Of a stretch of 64,000 nucleotides of DNA, positions 37,478 through 50,767 are shown piece after piece. Location of the stretch: NCBI GenBank assembly GCA_001599595.1, contig BCHH01000001.1:372001-436000 (forward strand), in the 5' to 3' direction. Origin of the DNA: Beverwykella pulmonaria. Lineage: Eukaryota > Ascomycota > Dothideomycetes > Pleosporales > Melanommataceae. Under the pieces are notes generated by a model that saw only the letters and a program-made list of their open reading frames with translations, was not told where the DNA came from and did no database searches. Position 1 is the first letter of the stretch; each line of letters starts with the position of its first letter. The position numbers and the translations under genes are program-made.

Positions 37478-37914
37478 GACGGTATAGAGGAGTGTGAGGG
37501 GTTTCGTAAGTAGGGAACTTAAAAGTAGGTGTTCGATTGTATTGAGACGAATCCTTGAGGTTGGCTCAGGGGCATCTAGAAGGCTATATACTCCTGCGCA
37601 GTTATGTGGTCCTATCTAGGAACCGTGGCTGGTAATGTAAAAAAGGTTCATTGATAGCAGGGAGCAGCTCTCTTGTATTGGTATCAAAAGACTAAAATCT
37701 GTTCTGTTCTCTTGGGCCGCTGACCCTTTTGATGTTCCTTGCTTAGCCGGCGCTAAGTTATCCATTACTACAACAAAGATGGCAAAATAGGTAGGTGTTG
37801 ATACATCAGAGTAGGTTTGACGGAAACCGGCTGAGTAACATACTAAGCTCTGTTAAGAAAAATATCCCTTGGCAGGTTAACTACAACGCCAATTGTTGGA
37901 ATATATATATAGAA

Positions 37915-37962
37915 CGTGATGATCACGTGGTGATGTCGTGATCATGTGACGATCACATGAGA
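37915..37962. repeat. Cluster of GATCAC/GTGATC palindromes
   Basis: CGTGAT-G-ATCACG (37915-37927) is followed by further GTGATC and GATCACATG copies within 35 bases. It resembles a motif near 26267 and may be transposon-derived. Confidence 0.5.
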
Positions 37963-38810
37963 CACTAGCGATGCTTGGCGGCAAAGGGATGATACAACCT
38001 CCTGAGCCTCACCTCAGATAGACATATACACGAATCAATACCTTGTTTAGAACCCACCCATTGCTATTGCAATAGCCCTGTGAGACCAACACCAACAAAG
38101 GCCCGTATGCGCCATATACACGCCGTATTTTAGAGCCTTAAGTTACGCACATACGGCTTACGAATCGATTTACTTGTACGTACTTAAGGTGTACGGCTTA
38201 TATACGGACCGTAATACGTACTGTTGGCCATGCTGCTTCCGGTCCCCCTCCTTTTTCCTATTCCCGTCACTCCTACTACTGAGCCCATATCTACTTCTCA
38301 GTCCTCCAAGATCGCATCAGAGAGGAGCCCGCGACGCTTCGGCGCATCTTCGTCGTGACCAAAAAGCAACTCTCGCAGATTTATAGCGCGATGGTCCTCA
38401 CGAAAGCGCAACGGCCTGCACACCTACCCGTTTCTCTATGGCTTGGACAATGCCTCCCAGACGCTCCCTGCGTGAGGGGCTCCGCTAGCAGAGTAGATTC
38501 CCAGTAAACCCGCCGATTCGTTTCTGGGAATACTAAAGTTCCCAGTGCTTGCATATCTGTTAGCCATACCTGTTTTCATCAATTTAATAAATGCACTTAC
38601 CTCCAGAACGCACAGACAAAGCTGTCACCTATGGTGGAGGCAGTTCATCATCTAAAGAGTCAATATGCATATAAGGAGTGTGGAAGCCATGCCGGGCGGA
38701 TGGCTCGCACGAGGACTATATAAAGTCATGTCACGGGGGCTAACTAGAATGGTAGTGATGGAACACGCGGGATACGTGATAGTTCCAACGGCCGATCAAA
38801 CAGCGAGAAA

Positions 38811-38868
38811 CTTAAAAGAAGACAAACTACATTCGTCGACGTTACTCTCGCGCCATTCTTCTTTTAAG
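38811..38868. repeat. Perfect 11-bp inverted repeat
   Basis: CTTAAAAGAAG (38811-38821) and CTTCTTTTAAG (38858-38868) face each other across 36 bases. No gene product is associated. Confidence 0.7.
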
Positions 38869-39387
38869 AAATGAAATCTACTCTTGGCCCAATATTTTAT
38901 GCCTTCTCACAAGTAGTGAATGAAATACTGCATACCTATGTGTTCTCCTGTCTAGAAGTTAAGTAATCATATCCTGGTATTTATGATCAGATTTGCAATC
39001 AAGTTAGCTGCAGTATCTATATTCATCCAACATCGGATTGGGCAGTTAGTGCGAATTACTCGTGACTGTGACGTTGAGGAAGTCATTCTCTCCTTTTTGG
39101 TACTTCTTTCGAAACTCTGCCGATGAGATGCTGGTCTCTAGTACTGTTAAAACAGTTCCGATGTACGTATAGGGTGCACTATTCAGGTCCATATATGAAA
39201 TGCTGACTTCTAAGCCACCTCATGCACTTCACCTTGGCAATTCCACAAAACATCAACGCGCCTCCACCGTGACGAAGATTACCATTTCCTATTTCACACT
39301 CCAATTTAAATCCTCAAATACTATCCAATCTCATCATAGAATACTGGTCATAGCCGTGTCAGTAATGCTTATTCACCAGTTCACGCT

Positions 39388-39405
39388 GCCTAATTAGGCT
39401 TAGCC
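39388..39405. promoter_or_regulatory. 12-bp palindrome next to an XlnR-like site
   Basis: GCCTAATTAGGC is a perfect palindrome, directly followed by TTAGCC, the complement of the XlnR/Xyr1 core GGCTAA. It lies about 305 bases before the PL20 start codon. Binding is inferred from motif only. Confidence 0.4.
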
Positions 39406-39581
39406 TCGGTCTTCAGCTCGTATAAGCCTTCAAATACTAGAGACTTGCTGATGCTTCATGGAATCACCGTGAGGTCGAAAAGTAGTAAAAGGAATAGGGA
39501 ACGGAGTTTGTATTACATAGATGCGCCTAACGGACGGTGTGCGGTAACTGGGATTGCGATGACGAAGGTGGAAAAGAAGGA

Positions 39582-39589
39582 TATAAAAG
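39582..39589 (+). promoter_or_regulatory. TATA box of the PL20 gene
   Basis: TATAAAAG stands 121 bases upstream of the ATG at 39710, a normal distance for a strongly inducible fungal secreted-enzyme gene. Confidence 0.6.
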
Positions 39590-39709
39590 GAGGGCTGCGA
39601 ACTATGGAGGAATGAGCCATCACACGCAGACTCCAAGAAAAGTGATCTTTATAGTTTCGCCGCGAAAGTACCGCACGATCCAAACAATTTCAATTTCGCA
39701 GTTCTAAAC

Positions 39710-40534
39710 ATGCTCGCCCAAACCCTCGCCCTCGCCCTGGGGCTCCTCGCTCTCCCAACCACCTACGCAGTCCCCGAATTCATAAACCATGGCACCACTG
39801 ACGGTTGGGTCGACGTCAAGCCAGAAGCCCAAGGCACAAAGTCCCAAGTCACCAACGTCAAGTACCGTGGCGACACCGGTCTCAAAGTAACCCAGACGTA
39901 CATCCCGGGTTATGAGGGGCGGTACCACTCCGAGTATGTGTACAACAACGGGTACCACCGTGGCGACACAAAGTTCTACGGTTTCGCATTTAGATTGAGT
40001 GATAGTTGGGAGTTCGATCCGCCGCAGTCATACAACATCGCACAGTGGATTGCAAATTTCGGCGATACAGGGTGTGACGATTGGAGCCCGACGAGTATGG
40101 TGTATCTCCGCGGCAGGACGCTCTACAGCCGCATCAAGACGGGCCAACTCCTCCCAGGGAAACCGTGCCCACCAGACGACAACAAGGGAGACTGCAGCGG
40201 CGGCAAGAACTGCCAGAAGATACGCGAGTTTGCACTCAAGACTGATATCGAAGGCGGTGTGTGGTATCGTCTGACGTTCCAGATTAGCTGGAAGTCGGAT
40301 GACACGGGATATTTCAAGACGTGGGTCAATGGAACGAAGGCCCTGCCTGATCAGTTTGACATCCCAACTACACTGTTGGATGATGGCCGCGAGTTCAGCT
40401 TTAGGGTCGGGTTGTATGCGAATGGGTGGCATGATGATAAGCAGATGAAGGGGACACAGGGTTTCCGGCAGGTGTGGATTGATGAGGTTGGAATTGGGAG
40501 TGAGTTCAAGGATGCTGATCCTGACAGACTGTAA
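39710..40534 (+). CDS. Secreted glucuronan lyase-like enzyme, polysaccharide lyase family 20
   Basis: A single exon of 274 residues with a signal peptide (LALALGLLALPTTYA). PL20 enzymes cleave beta-1,4-glucuronan by beta-elimination and have a beta-jelly-roll fold of about 240 residues, the size of the mature protein here. Recognised blocks are GRYHSEYVYNNGYHRGDT, FYGFAFRLSDSWEF, YNIAQWIANFGDTGCDDWS and GVWYRLTFQISW. Four cysteines in the middle probably form disulfides. The family call is from memory of PL20 sequences; the less likely alternative is another secreted jelly-roll lyase. Confidence 0.75.
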   Translation: MLAQTLALALGLLALPTTYAVPEFINHGTTDGWVDVKPEAQGTKSQVTNVKYRGDTGLKVTQTYIPGYEGRYHSEYVYNNGYHRGDTKFYGFAFRLSDSWEFDPPQSYNIAQWIANFGDTGCDDWSPTSMVYLRGRTLYSRIKTGQLLPGKPCPPDDNKGDCSGGKNCQKIREFALKTDIEGGVWYRLTFQISWKSDDTGYFKTWVNGTKALPDQFDIPTTLLDDGREFSFRVGLYANGWHDDKQMKGTQGFRQVWIDEVGIGSEFKDADPDRL

Positions 40535-42810
40535 ATGGTGGAAATGAGAGACGTGGAGGAGAAGGAACTGGAAAGATTGAAAATCCGTATCTGAGGAGGG
40601 AGGTTACAAATAGATAAGATAAATACAGCTTGCCATGACAGGAAGCAAGCTAAACCAAGATAATTTTAAAGTCTTAGACAAAATATCAAAGTTATAATCC
40701 TAAAGCACACCACTAGCCCATTTAGCAAGCCTCAAGCGTGAGCGCACGTGTCATTACAACCTTATGAAGTTGTTATCCGAAAGTGAAGATGTCATTTCCA
40801 AAGCCGGCTCTGTTGTGTTCGTATTACTTGCCGTCTTTTCATCAAACCCCGTCTTGTCTCTTGCTTTCTAATCATTGTGACAACATTTTCCTCCTCTTCC
40901 TTCTCGTTGAACTGATCTTCACCAAAAACCTAGTCCCTAAAAGCCTACTCGTAGTTCTGATTGCAGCAGTTCATCGACATCTCGGCATTTTCTTTGTTTT
41001 CCGACACCAATGCCACAGAGTTGTAGTCCAAGAGATATCAGCAAACGCCCTGAAATATCTGTGCCCGTGTCTCGCCATTTGCATCTGCAGATGGGTGTTC
41101 TTCGTCATCAAGTAACTCAAAATCCGGACCTTCGAGATCTACCAAAATGTGGCTGGAGTCGACTGATACTTCGCGCTCTTTCAGCCCCTCAAATCACAAA
41201 CGCAATCCACGGTTAGACTCCTCCCGCTCTTTCAATACTGTCGCGTATGACTTCGTCGCGCAGCTCTTTGGGCTATTTCTCGCACCTGGTTGTTGACTTC
41301 ATCTTGTCTTAACCAAAAGTTGGACATCCGACTGAATCTCGGCCGTATGTGAGGTGTCTGATTGAATGTTCGCATTTTCCCGAGGTATGTGCTCTGGGAG
41401 CGATGATATTTCAGCTGACTTGTGCAAATCATTCGAACCTTGCAATTTGTACGTTTCTTCAGAGTCTCTTTCTTCTTGAAAGCTTTCTGAAGAGCTTGTA
41501 TCGCTCTCTTCAATCACAGGAGATATAATTTGCAACTTCTTGAGTAGAATCTCTTAAGATTGAGTTTTGCATTCGTTAAGTTCGTCCAAGACGCAGCTGA
41601 CCGTTCTAAGAAAAGCGTGACGGACCATAAACTCAAAAGTAGCCCATTGCGTCTCGAACAAGTTGTCTTCGAACAGCGCGGCCCTCTAGGTGAGGGAGCT
41701 CAGAAGAATGTATTTGAAGAATTCCTTGTTGATTTATAGCAACTGCAAAATAAAGCTCCTCACAATTTTGGCACCAGTTGTTTCGTTTGTAGGGGCTACA
41801 GATCCGCAGAAATGCAAAGCCATTTCGATTCTGGATGGATTCCATTCAATGAAATGAGTACGTTTCAGGCCAGCATCGTTTAGCCTATGCCAGGACCTGT
41901 AGAGATCCAAAGAATGCTCGGGCCGCTCTAAATCCAATCGGTAGGTGAGCTCGAGGCAGTGAACCTCTTGAATGCTCATCGATTGTAGTCTAACCATGAA
42001 ACATTTGGTTTACAAACAAAACTACAGAGCCCTCTTTCACGTCTTCGAATAAAGTAGCTGATCTGGTTAATAGCACCCCATCATCATCGACAACATTCGC
42101 CGACAGGGCTCCACTTGAGAAAGACGAAGTCATTCTGGCCAATGTGTGGATACACTCTCTCGTGCGATACGGAACGAACTATATATTAGGGGTTTGACAT
42201 TAGTTTGCTAGCAGTCGACGTGTTCACCATGACTGCAGGTTTCCATCCCTTCTGCGCAGTCCCTAAATACCTGAATACTCCTGAAATCGCCGTAGTATTA
42301 CTGGTAGAAATCATTTGGATATTTGTTGTGATGTGAGAGACTTCGTTAATAGGAGATAGCAGAGAAACTAGCTCAGAAATCTACTGGATTGACGGCCACT
42401 TGTGACCCATTGAAAGGTAATCGTCCATCATCTGCATATCGATGCTGCAGTACTAGACCCATGATTCTTGAAGGAACAATCGTGTCGTCGATAGTCGTTT
42501 GTAAGGTTCCACATGATCGACCGAATGGAGCGTGGTCCACGAGTGCTTGCAGTTCAAGAGGTCAGGATGCGGTATCTTGGCAACCTCATCGAACTCAAAT
42601 AAGGACAAAGATCACGGCATCTTCGCCCGATGGATATCCCTAGGTCGTTTAGAGAAAAGAGAATTTGAGGTATAATGTTCAGTAGAAGATGAAAGGCGAA
42701 GTGAAATCGTGAAACTGCTTCACACCTGGGCCTAATTAAATTGGCGCTAGAGTCTTGGCACAGCAACCACAACTTCGTAACTTTTACTTCCCTCCTTCCA
42801 ACACGACACC
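40535..42810. other. Gene-poor region with degenerate coding fragments
   Basis: No intact gene. The minus strand has several neighbouring open stretches with coding-like composition in different frames (see 41299-41997). The last 100 bases are the SYF2 promoter. Confidence 0.45.
41299..41997 (-). pseudogene. Possible broken gene of unknown type
   Basis: Three minus-strand frames follow one another: 41734-41997 (VHCLELTYRLDLERPEHSLD, FIEWNPSRIEMALHFCGS), an overlapping frame 41633-41845 (RNNWCQNCEELYFAVAINQQ) and an acidic Ser/Glu-rich frame 41299-41535 (SPVIEESDTSSSESFQEERD). The overlap near 41740-41845 could reflect one frameshift. Further acidic coding-like sequence continues to about 41100. 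I recognise no family, and chance ORFs cannot be excluded. Confidence 0.25.
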
Positions 42811-43723
42811 ATGGCCGACACGACGAAACCCGAAGAACCTGTCGCAGAACCCACTCCATTTACTATGCCCTCTGACACCATATCTCCAGCCGAGGCCGCT
42901 CCCTCCTCCCCTAAACCTACATCCATCGATCCCAAAGCCGCCCTTGCCGCACGCATGGCCCGCTTCAAAGCCCTCCAATCCGCCAAAGAAACTGGTCGCA
43001 AAGCAACAGAGAAAGAAGTCCGCGATGCACAGGATCGGGAGGCCCGCATGTCCAAGTTAGCCACCCTCCGCACCGCCTCCGACAAAGCAGCCTACAAGCT
43101 CCTAAAGTCAGAAGATCCCGATTTTGAGCGTAAGAGGAACTGGGACTATACAGTCGAGGAATCTGAAAAATGGGACAAGCGCGTCAACAAAAAGAGTCGG
43201 AACCGTGACGCGGTCGCATTCTCCGACTTCCGCGGCGAAGCCAACAAAGTCTACAAGCGGCAGATTCGCCAGATGACGAAAGTAGACAAGGAGGAGTATG
43301 CGGCGAAGAAAGCGGAGACGCTGCAGAGGCAGGTGCAGCAGGGCTTGCTCGAGTTGGTGGAGACGGAGGACGGCGATGTGTTTACTATCGATAAGCAGGG
43401 ACGGATTAATACGCCGGCTGAGGAAAATTATAATTGCGATCATAAGCCGACCAAGGAGGCGGTAGACAAGCTGGTGGGCGACTTGGATAAGGGTGAGAGG
43501 GCGAGGTTGAAGGCAAGAGCGGCGAGGGGAATGGACGATGCGGATGAAATGGGGGATGTTACCTACATCAACCAGAAGGTAAGCTCAAACTCCATTCTGC
43601 AGCGTTATGGGCATAGCCTAACACTATATACAGAACAAGCAGTTCAACGAGAAGCTTGCGCGTTTCTACAACAAGTACACATCCGAGATCAGGGAGTCGT
43701 TCGAGCGGGGAACGGCGATTTGA
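42811..43723 (+). CDS. SYF2: Pre-mRNA-splicing factor Syf2
   Basis: Two exons (42811-43578 and 43634-43723) give 285 residues. Syf2 is a Prp19-associated (NTC) spliceosome component that works near the catalytic core. The N-terminus is acidic and disordered. The conserved part includes KNWDYTVEESEKWDKR-like sequence (here RKRNWDYTVEESEKWDKR), AFSDFRGEANKVYKRQIRQM and the C-terminal KQFNEKLARFYNKYTSEI, completed by the short second exon. The intron has GTAAGC and ACAG borders. It is convergent with ESF2. Confidence 0.95.
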
Positions 43724-43987
43724 GGCTGATATACGACACATGGCATTATACCCCCGGCGTATGGAAGGCGTTTATGGGTACTCAGCATGGATTGGTAAGG
43801 ACCGAGTCTACATATACTGTGCCTTGGAAGCGGATCATCACATTCTTGTATCAAAAATAGGTATCGGAATTCACCATATCGTTCTATCTGCGCTTGAGGA
43901 CGGTGGACAGGTGAACATTTGAAGCTTGCAGTGAATATGTGCCTGTGTGGCGCTATAAGGTCTGAAAATGCATTGAGTTAATTCCCC

Positions 43988-44983
43988 TCAGAAAATACTA
44001 CTCAACACCCTCTTTGTATCCTGCCCAGGCTCTGGCTTCTTCTGTGCCTTATGTCGAACCTCGTTCTGCTTGAACTCTCTCCGAGGCCGCTTGTCCTTCT
44101 CCTTCTGTTCTCTGTCCGTCTCTTTCCCCTCCCCCTCCCCCTTCTTTCTCCTCTTCTCCACAATACCATCAATCATCTTCCCTCTCTCCACGTTCTCCAA
44201 GAACCTCTGATTCTCCCCCCTCCCCTTCGCAATCTCTGTCCTCAGCCTCGCTGCCCGCTCCGCATTCTCGTTCTGAATCTGTTCCACCAAATGGGTCCAC
44301 TTAACCCCGCTCAAATACTTGATGTTCCAGACTTCATCGTGCCACCGTCCGCGCTTCTTCCCCCCCATGATCTGCGCATTCAAGTTTTCCGCGACGAACT
44401 TGGCGTCCTTTTTGGAGAGGAACTCAACCCACCCATCGAGGAACAGTTTGCGGCGCGTGCCTCCGGATTTTAGCCGAGACGAGCGAGAGGTGGTGGATTC
44501 GGGGGTGAGGAATATGCGGCCGATGGTGCCGTAGGGTGTGAGGAGGGAGCGCAAGACCGCAGGCTTCATGAAGGGCGGGCAGCGGGAGAGGTAGACTATC
44601 CCCGAACGGTCTTTCTTTGTAGTAGAGGGGGGGGGGAGGGGTGCGGTAAGGGGCGTTTTGGGTTGGAGCGCGGTGGGGAGGTTAGCGGCGAGGGCTTCGA
44701 GGCGTGTGAGTTCGCGGAGGGAGGTGTCGTCGTGGGTGTGCTTGTGTTTGAGTTTTGGCTGTGTTTCCTCTTGCCCATCTTCTTCTTCCTCATCCCCCTC
44801 CGATTTCTCTAGGTCCCCCGCCTCGTCGTCAATGTCGTCCTCTTCGTCGGCGGAATTGTGGTCGACTTTTTGCCGTTTTGAGGAGGGTAGCATGCGCGCC
44901 CTGCTTTCGTCTTCGGAGTCATAGCCCTTCTCTTCATCGCTTTCTTCAGCATCGAGCCATTCGTTTCGTTTTCGGGTCGCCAT
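43988..44983 (-). CDS. ESF2: Pre-rRNA-processing protein Esf2 (ABT1 family)
   Basis: A single exon of 331 residues. Esf2 binds pre-rRNA and stimulates Dbp8 in the small-subunit processome. The first 110 residues are acidic (SADEEDDIDDEAGDLEKSE). The RRM has GIVYLSRCPPFMKPAVLRSL and LFLDGWVEFLSKKDAKFVAE, and the ABT1-specific motif is WHDEVWNIKYLSGVKWTHL. The tail is Lys/Arg-rich, as in yeast. It diverges from CWC25 over 337 bases. Confidence 0.94.
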   Translation of the reverse strand: MATRKRNEWLDAEESDEEKGYDSEDESRARMLPSSKRQKVDHNSADEEDDIDDEAGDLEKSEGDEEEEDGQEETQPKLKHKHTHDDTSLRELTRLEALAANLPTALQPKTPLTAPLPPPSTTKKDRSGIVYLSRCPPFMKPAVLRSLLTPYGTIGRIFLTPESTTSRSSRLKSGGTRRKLFLDGWVEFLSKKDAKFVAENLNAQIMGGKKRGRWHDEVWNIKYLSGVKWTHLVEQIQNENAERAARLRTEIAKGRGENQRFLENVERGKMIDGIVEKRRKKGEGEGKETDREQKEKDKRPRREFKQNEVRHKAQKKPEPGQDTKRVLSSIF

Positions 44984-45320
44984 TATGTGTATGTGGCTGT
45001 GGATTGTAGTTCGAGACGTGCGTTATGGAAGTGTGAAGCTCGGCAAGAAAGTTTTAGTGGGGCCGCAAGTTTGCTTGGCAGAGGCTGGGTCCCAAACTTT
45101 CGGTGGCGGACGGACATCTACTCCTACCAGCGCTCTCCTCTCCCTCTCAAAACCTTTCCCCCAACAACCTCCCATATATCGGACAACCACTCCATCTCTA
45201 TCACCACACAGCTCACCATTAATAATACCCTAGACAACTCTCCATCCATCAGAGTCCACCACCTCCAACACAAACACCCGGCCAGCAGTCGTCACAGCGC
45301 GCTCGCGCTACAACGCAATC
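44984..45320. promoter_or_regulatory. Shared divergent promoter of ESF2 and CWC25
   Basis: The two start codons are 337 bases apart and face away. The interval has pyrimidine-rich tracts toward CWC25 and no clear TATA box. The coupling of the two RNA-processing genes is inferred from layout. Confidence 0.5.
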
Positions 45321-46517
45321 ATGGGTGGTGACCTAAATCTCAAAAAGTCATGGCACCCAGGCCTCATGAAGAACCAGACCAAAGTCTGGGAGAGCCAACA
45401 AAAAGCCCTCAACGAGCGCAAGCTCATCGACAAGCGCAAGAAGGAGATCGAAGAGGAGGCCGCGATGGAGCAACTGGCGAAGCTGCAAGAAGCAGCCGGT
45501 GGTCGCAAAGTCCAGAAGCGAGTAGACTGGATGTACAGCGGGCCCAGCGGCGATGGCCAGGGCGTCACAGAAGAGCGTGAAGGCTACCTCCTCGGAAAGC
45601 GCAGCGTCGCCAACCTGCTCAAGGACAAGGACACCCAGGCTCTTGCCAAAGGCGCAGCCGTAGGCGTCGATATGATCTCGAGTAATAATGCGAATACCGC
45701 CCGCGACACACAGAAGAAGGTTCTCGAGGACCCGATGCTCATCATCCAGAAGCAAAAACTCGAGATGCAGGTCAAGGCGATGAAGGCCGCACAAAAGAAA
45801 GCGCTGCAGGAGGAAAAGATGAAGAAGGAGCAGGGCTCCAAAGAACACCGCCATCGGCACCACCACCGCCATCACCACGGCCGCCGCGATCGGTCACGCT
45901 CAAGGGACTCCGACGAGCGAGACAGACGGGACCGGAAGCATCGACGATCGCGCTCGCCGCGTCGGCGAGATGACCGGGATGACTATCGCCAACGCTCTCG
46001 TTCTCCGTACCGAAAGAGCGACCGCGATGACTATCGCAAACGGTCGCGCTCCCCACGCAGACGAGATGATCACGATGAGAAAGACGAGTTCCGCCGCCGA
46101 GACCGCACAGCACCCCGCCGCTCCTATGACGCAAAACGCGTCTCGCGCTCACCGTCTAGGCATGAGGAATCACGTCGTCGTTCGTCTGAGGATCATAAAC
46201 TTCGCCGCCAGTATTCCAACGAGGATCGACCACGCCGACCTCGTTCTCCTCTGGAAGGGAAGCCAGCAGAGCCCACCGAAAGCGCAGCGGAGAAGCTCGC
46301 GAAAATGCAATCGGCCGCTGCCTCACTCGAAGAGCAGCGCGCTGAACGCGTCCGCCTCCGCGAGATGGAAGACGCCGCCGAGGAAGAGAGACATAGAAAG
46401 AACACAGATGGTGGCCGCCGCTTCATCACAGGTATGCGTGGCAAGGCGGCCGATATGAACCTGGGAGACGCCATTGCCAGGGGCCGACACAGCTTTGCGA
46501 AGGAGATTGATGCGTAG
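45321..46517 (+). CDS. CWC25: Pre-mRNA-splicing factor Cwc25
   Basis: A single exon of 398 residues. Cwc25 promotes the first catalytic step of splicing after Prp2. The Cir_N domain opens [19 protein letters not shown] and continues through [31 protein letters not shown] is the next conserved block. The middle is a His-rich patch followed by a long Arg/Ser/Asp region of [13 protein letters not shown] type, longer than in yeast. The C-terminus has the conserved [18 protein letters not shown]. Confidence 0.95.
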   Translation: MGGDLNLKKSWHPGLMKNQTKVWESQQKALNERKLIDKRKKEIEEEAAMEQLAKLQEAAGGRKVQKRVDWMYSGPSGDGQGVTEEREGYLLGKRSVANLLKDKDTQALAKGAAVGVDMISSNNANTARDTQKKVLEDPMLIIQKQKLEMQVKAMKAAQKKALQEEKMKKEQGSKEHRHRHHHRHHHGRRDRSRSRDSDERDRRDRKHRRSRSPRRRDDRDDYRQRSRSPYRKSDRDDYRKRSRSPRRRDDHDEKDEFRRRDRTAPRRSYDAKRVSRSPSRHEESRRRSSEDHKLRRQYSNEDRPRRPRSPLEGKPAEPTESAAEKLAKMQSAAASLEEQRAERVRLREMEDAAEEERHRKNTDGGRRFITGMRGKAADMNLGDAIARGRHSFAKEIDA

Positions 46518-46894
46518 GCGACTTTGTGGATGACTCTTGGCACCGATAGTCGACTGCATCGAGAAGAAAGCATAGAGATATGGCTTGGATTTTGGCATTG
46601 ACAGCATAGTTCGGACATGAGATGATTGGATTTAGGATCATACAATGCAATACGATACCCGGTAGTTCTACCACTTACTCATACCTCCTTTTTTCCATCT
46701 GTGTCTCTCTTGCTCTTGTGACATTAAACGAGTCTTATTGTCTCTTTTTCAAGTTCGTCCTACCTATTGCTGCAAGGGCAGAGTTCGGGCCCGACCCAAT
46801 CTCACAATGATCAATCACTTGCGCTTCGGGGGTTGCAGAGGTCTTGCATCCCATTTCACATGCGCCCGTTACATTCCTATTACGCATACGCCCC
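46518..46894. other. Intergenic region
   Basis: Convergent 3' ends of CWC25 and the GH30 gene. No gene or repeat is evident. Confidence 0.45.
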
Positions 46895-49174
<2,280 letters not shown>

Positions 49175-50528
49175 TCACCCTGTCCTCTTCACGAACCTCA
49201 AAGGCCCCACATCTTTCATCTTCAACCTCATCTCAAACTCCAATTCCTTCAAATATCTTCTTCCTCGCCTCTTCCATCGCCTCTTCTTCTCCACAGGCTC
49301 CACATGAAACTCGACAATAGTTTGTACTACCACTGCGCAAAGCTTGACTTCTACAAACCTCGACCCAATGCATAATTGAAAGCCCACTGAGAACGGGATG
49401 TATGCTCCATGAGCGGATGATGATATTTGGCCTCGTGCAGTCACTTTTTTAGGTGAGATGTCGGGCACAGGATACGGTGCTACACCTCCTAGCGATTTCC
49501 GTGTTGTTCGAAGCTAGTGCTTAGGATGCCGATATGAACAGGTTGCCGACTACGGGAGAGGGAGAGATGCGAACATCGGGCGAGAAAGATAAATCGGGGT
49601 TTCTGATTGTGAAAGAGTTCTCGAGAAGGGTTCCGCTTATTATGTGCATTGGAATTACTGCTCGCGCATCTCCTCCATACACTGCTTGAGCTCATTGAAG
49701 GCCTGTTAATCGAAATGTGCGTCTTCAGGGACAAGAATTCTAGTTGTTATTATTCGAAGTCTGGAGGAAGGGTAACGTGCTCATGCATACTCAAATTTAG
49801 CCGTGGGGCCATGAGTAGCGTATTGTTGCTCTTGAAATCAGTGATAATGGCATCCGTATAGGTCAGCTGATATCCAGTAGGAAGTCTCTCGTCACCGGTC
49901 CACACCACTGTGTTCATGAAAAACACAGCGTTAATACACACAATGCAAAACCGCCCCAAATATGCGTTCGATGTTAGGTGCAAGACACTCCGACTTCTGC
50001 TGAAGGTCCAATATGAAGACTGCCAGCTCCAATGACACACTGCATGCTTGTTGATATGTGGTCTCGTCGAAGGTAGGCGCTGCCACTTTCCTGTATAAAT
50101 GATGTTCCGGGACTTTGGATGCTGTAATTGTGAGTCCGTAGAAGTTTACCATAGCCATCGTTCAGTGTGATTGGTATATTCCTTGTGCCGAATGGAGATA
50201 TGTGTAACAAGTGCTGGGCTGTAGGTCCACAGTACGTTGCTGGTAGACGAAACATGCTTGATGGCGTCTATACCGGCTTCTAGAAAGGCGAGTAGCCGGA
50301 ATGCCACATGCTGTAAAAGAGAGAAGGTGGGGGTATGACTCGGTCTAGTTAGTTGTCAGTTTAGAGAGGGCCGGAAGAAGTGGACGGGGGAGAGATTGCG
50401 TAGCGGAAGCTGGTTGCTTTGATAGCAGCGATGTTGGGTTGGAACTATCGGTATTGGTAGAATGCGTAGAGGATAATGGCTGAGAGTGTGGCTATGTTGA
50501 TTGTTGACCACATGTTGGTCGTAATCAT
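49175..50528 (-). pseudogene. Cytochrome P450 pseudogene
   Basis: Pieces of a microsomal P450 occur in order on the minus strand. They are a membrane anchor (MWSTINIATLSAIILYAFYQ at about 50513), then a TAG stop (50445-50447) and FQPNIAAIKATSFRYAISP. Next comes a C-helix region (PEHHLYRKVAAPTF, about 50100), a K-helix-like DERLPTGYQLTYTDAI (about 49870), and the haem region FSVGFQLCIG with the C-terminus VGPLRFVKR (49175-49468). The whole spans 1.35 kb, shorter than a P450 coding region. The F to J helices are mostly missing and the frames differ. The conserved Arg before the haem Cys is Gln. It cannot be functional. Confidence 0.7.
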
Positions 50529-50767
50529 TTTGACTATAAACAGAAAGGAAAGGAGTGAGACAACTCTGGAGAACAAAGGAAGAACGACAGAAGAAGAGTA
50601 TATTATAGAGGCTAGGTTAGATCTTTGCATCTTAATCTTCGCGTGGGGTGTCTCCACAAGGCGCTGTAGTGCTGCAGCTCCGGCCGGCAGAGCAAGGACT
50701 GATGCAAGACCAACGACCTCGAAAGTTTGATTTGGTAGTTAGACAGAAGCGACTCAGGAGTGAGCTT

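Larger units (their letters stand above)
36561..39709. other. Repeat-bearing, gene-free region of about 3.1 kb
   Basis: No gene is supported. It holds a solo LTR (37247-37477), a palindromic GATCACGTG cluster (37915-37962), TACGGCTTA repeats near 38150-38210, an 11-bp inverted repeat (38811-38868) and, at its end, the PL20 promoter. Confidence 0.55.

Noticed and set aside
37678..37690. TTGGTATCAAAAG as a retroelement primer-binding site
   Set aside because: It lies 200 bases beyond the LTR end rather than next to it, and no gag/pol sequence follows.
44051..44924. Leu- and Ser-rich plus-strand ORFs opposite ESF2
   Set aside because: Antisense of acidic and Lys-rich coding sequence; ESF2 motifs are on the minus strand.
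45348..45878. Hydrophobic minus-strand ORF opposite CWC25, which looks like a membrane protein
   Set aside because: It is the complement of Glu/Lys/Gln-rich coding sequence; CWC25 is certain on the plus strand.
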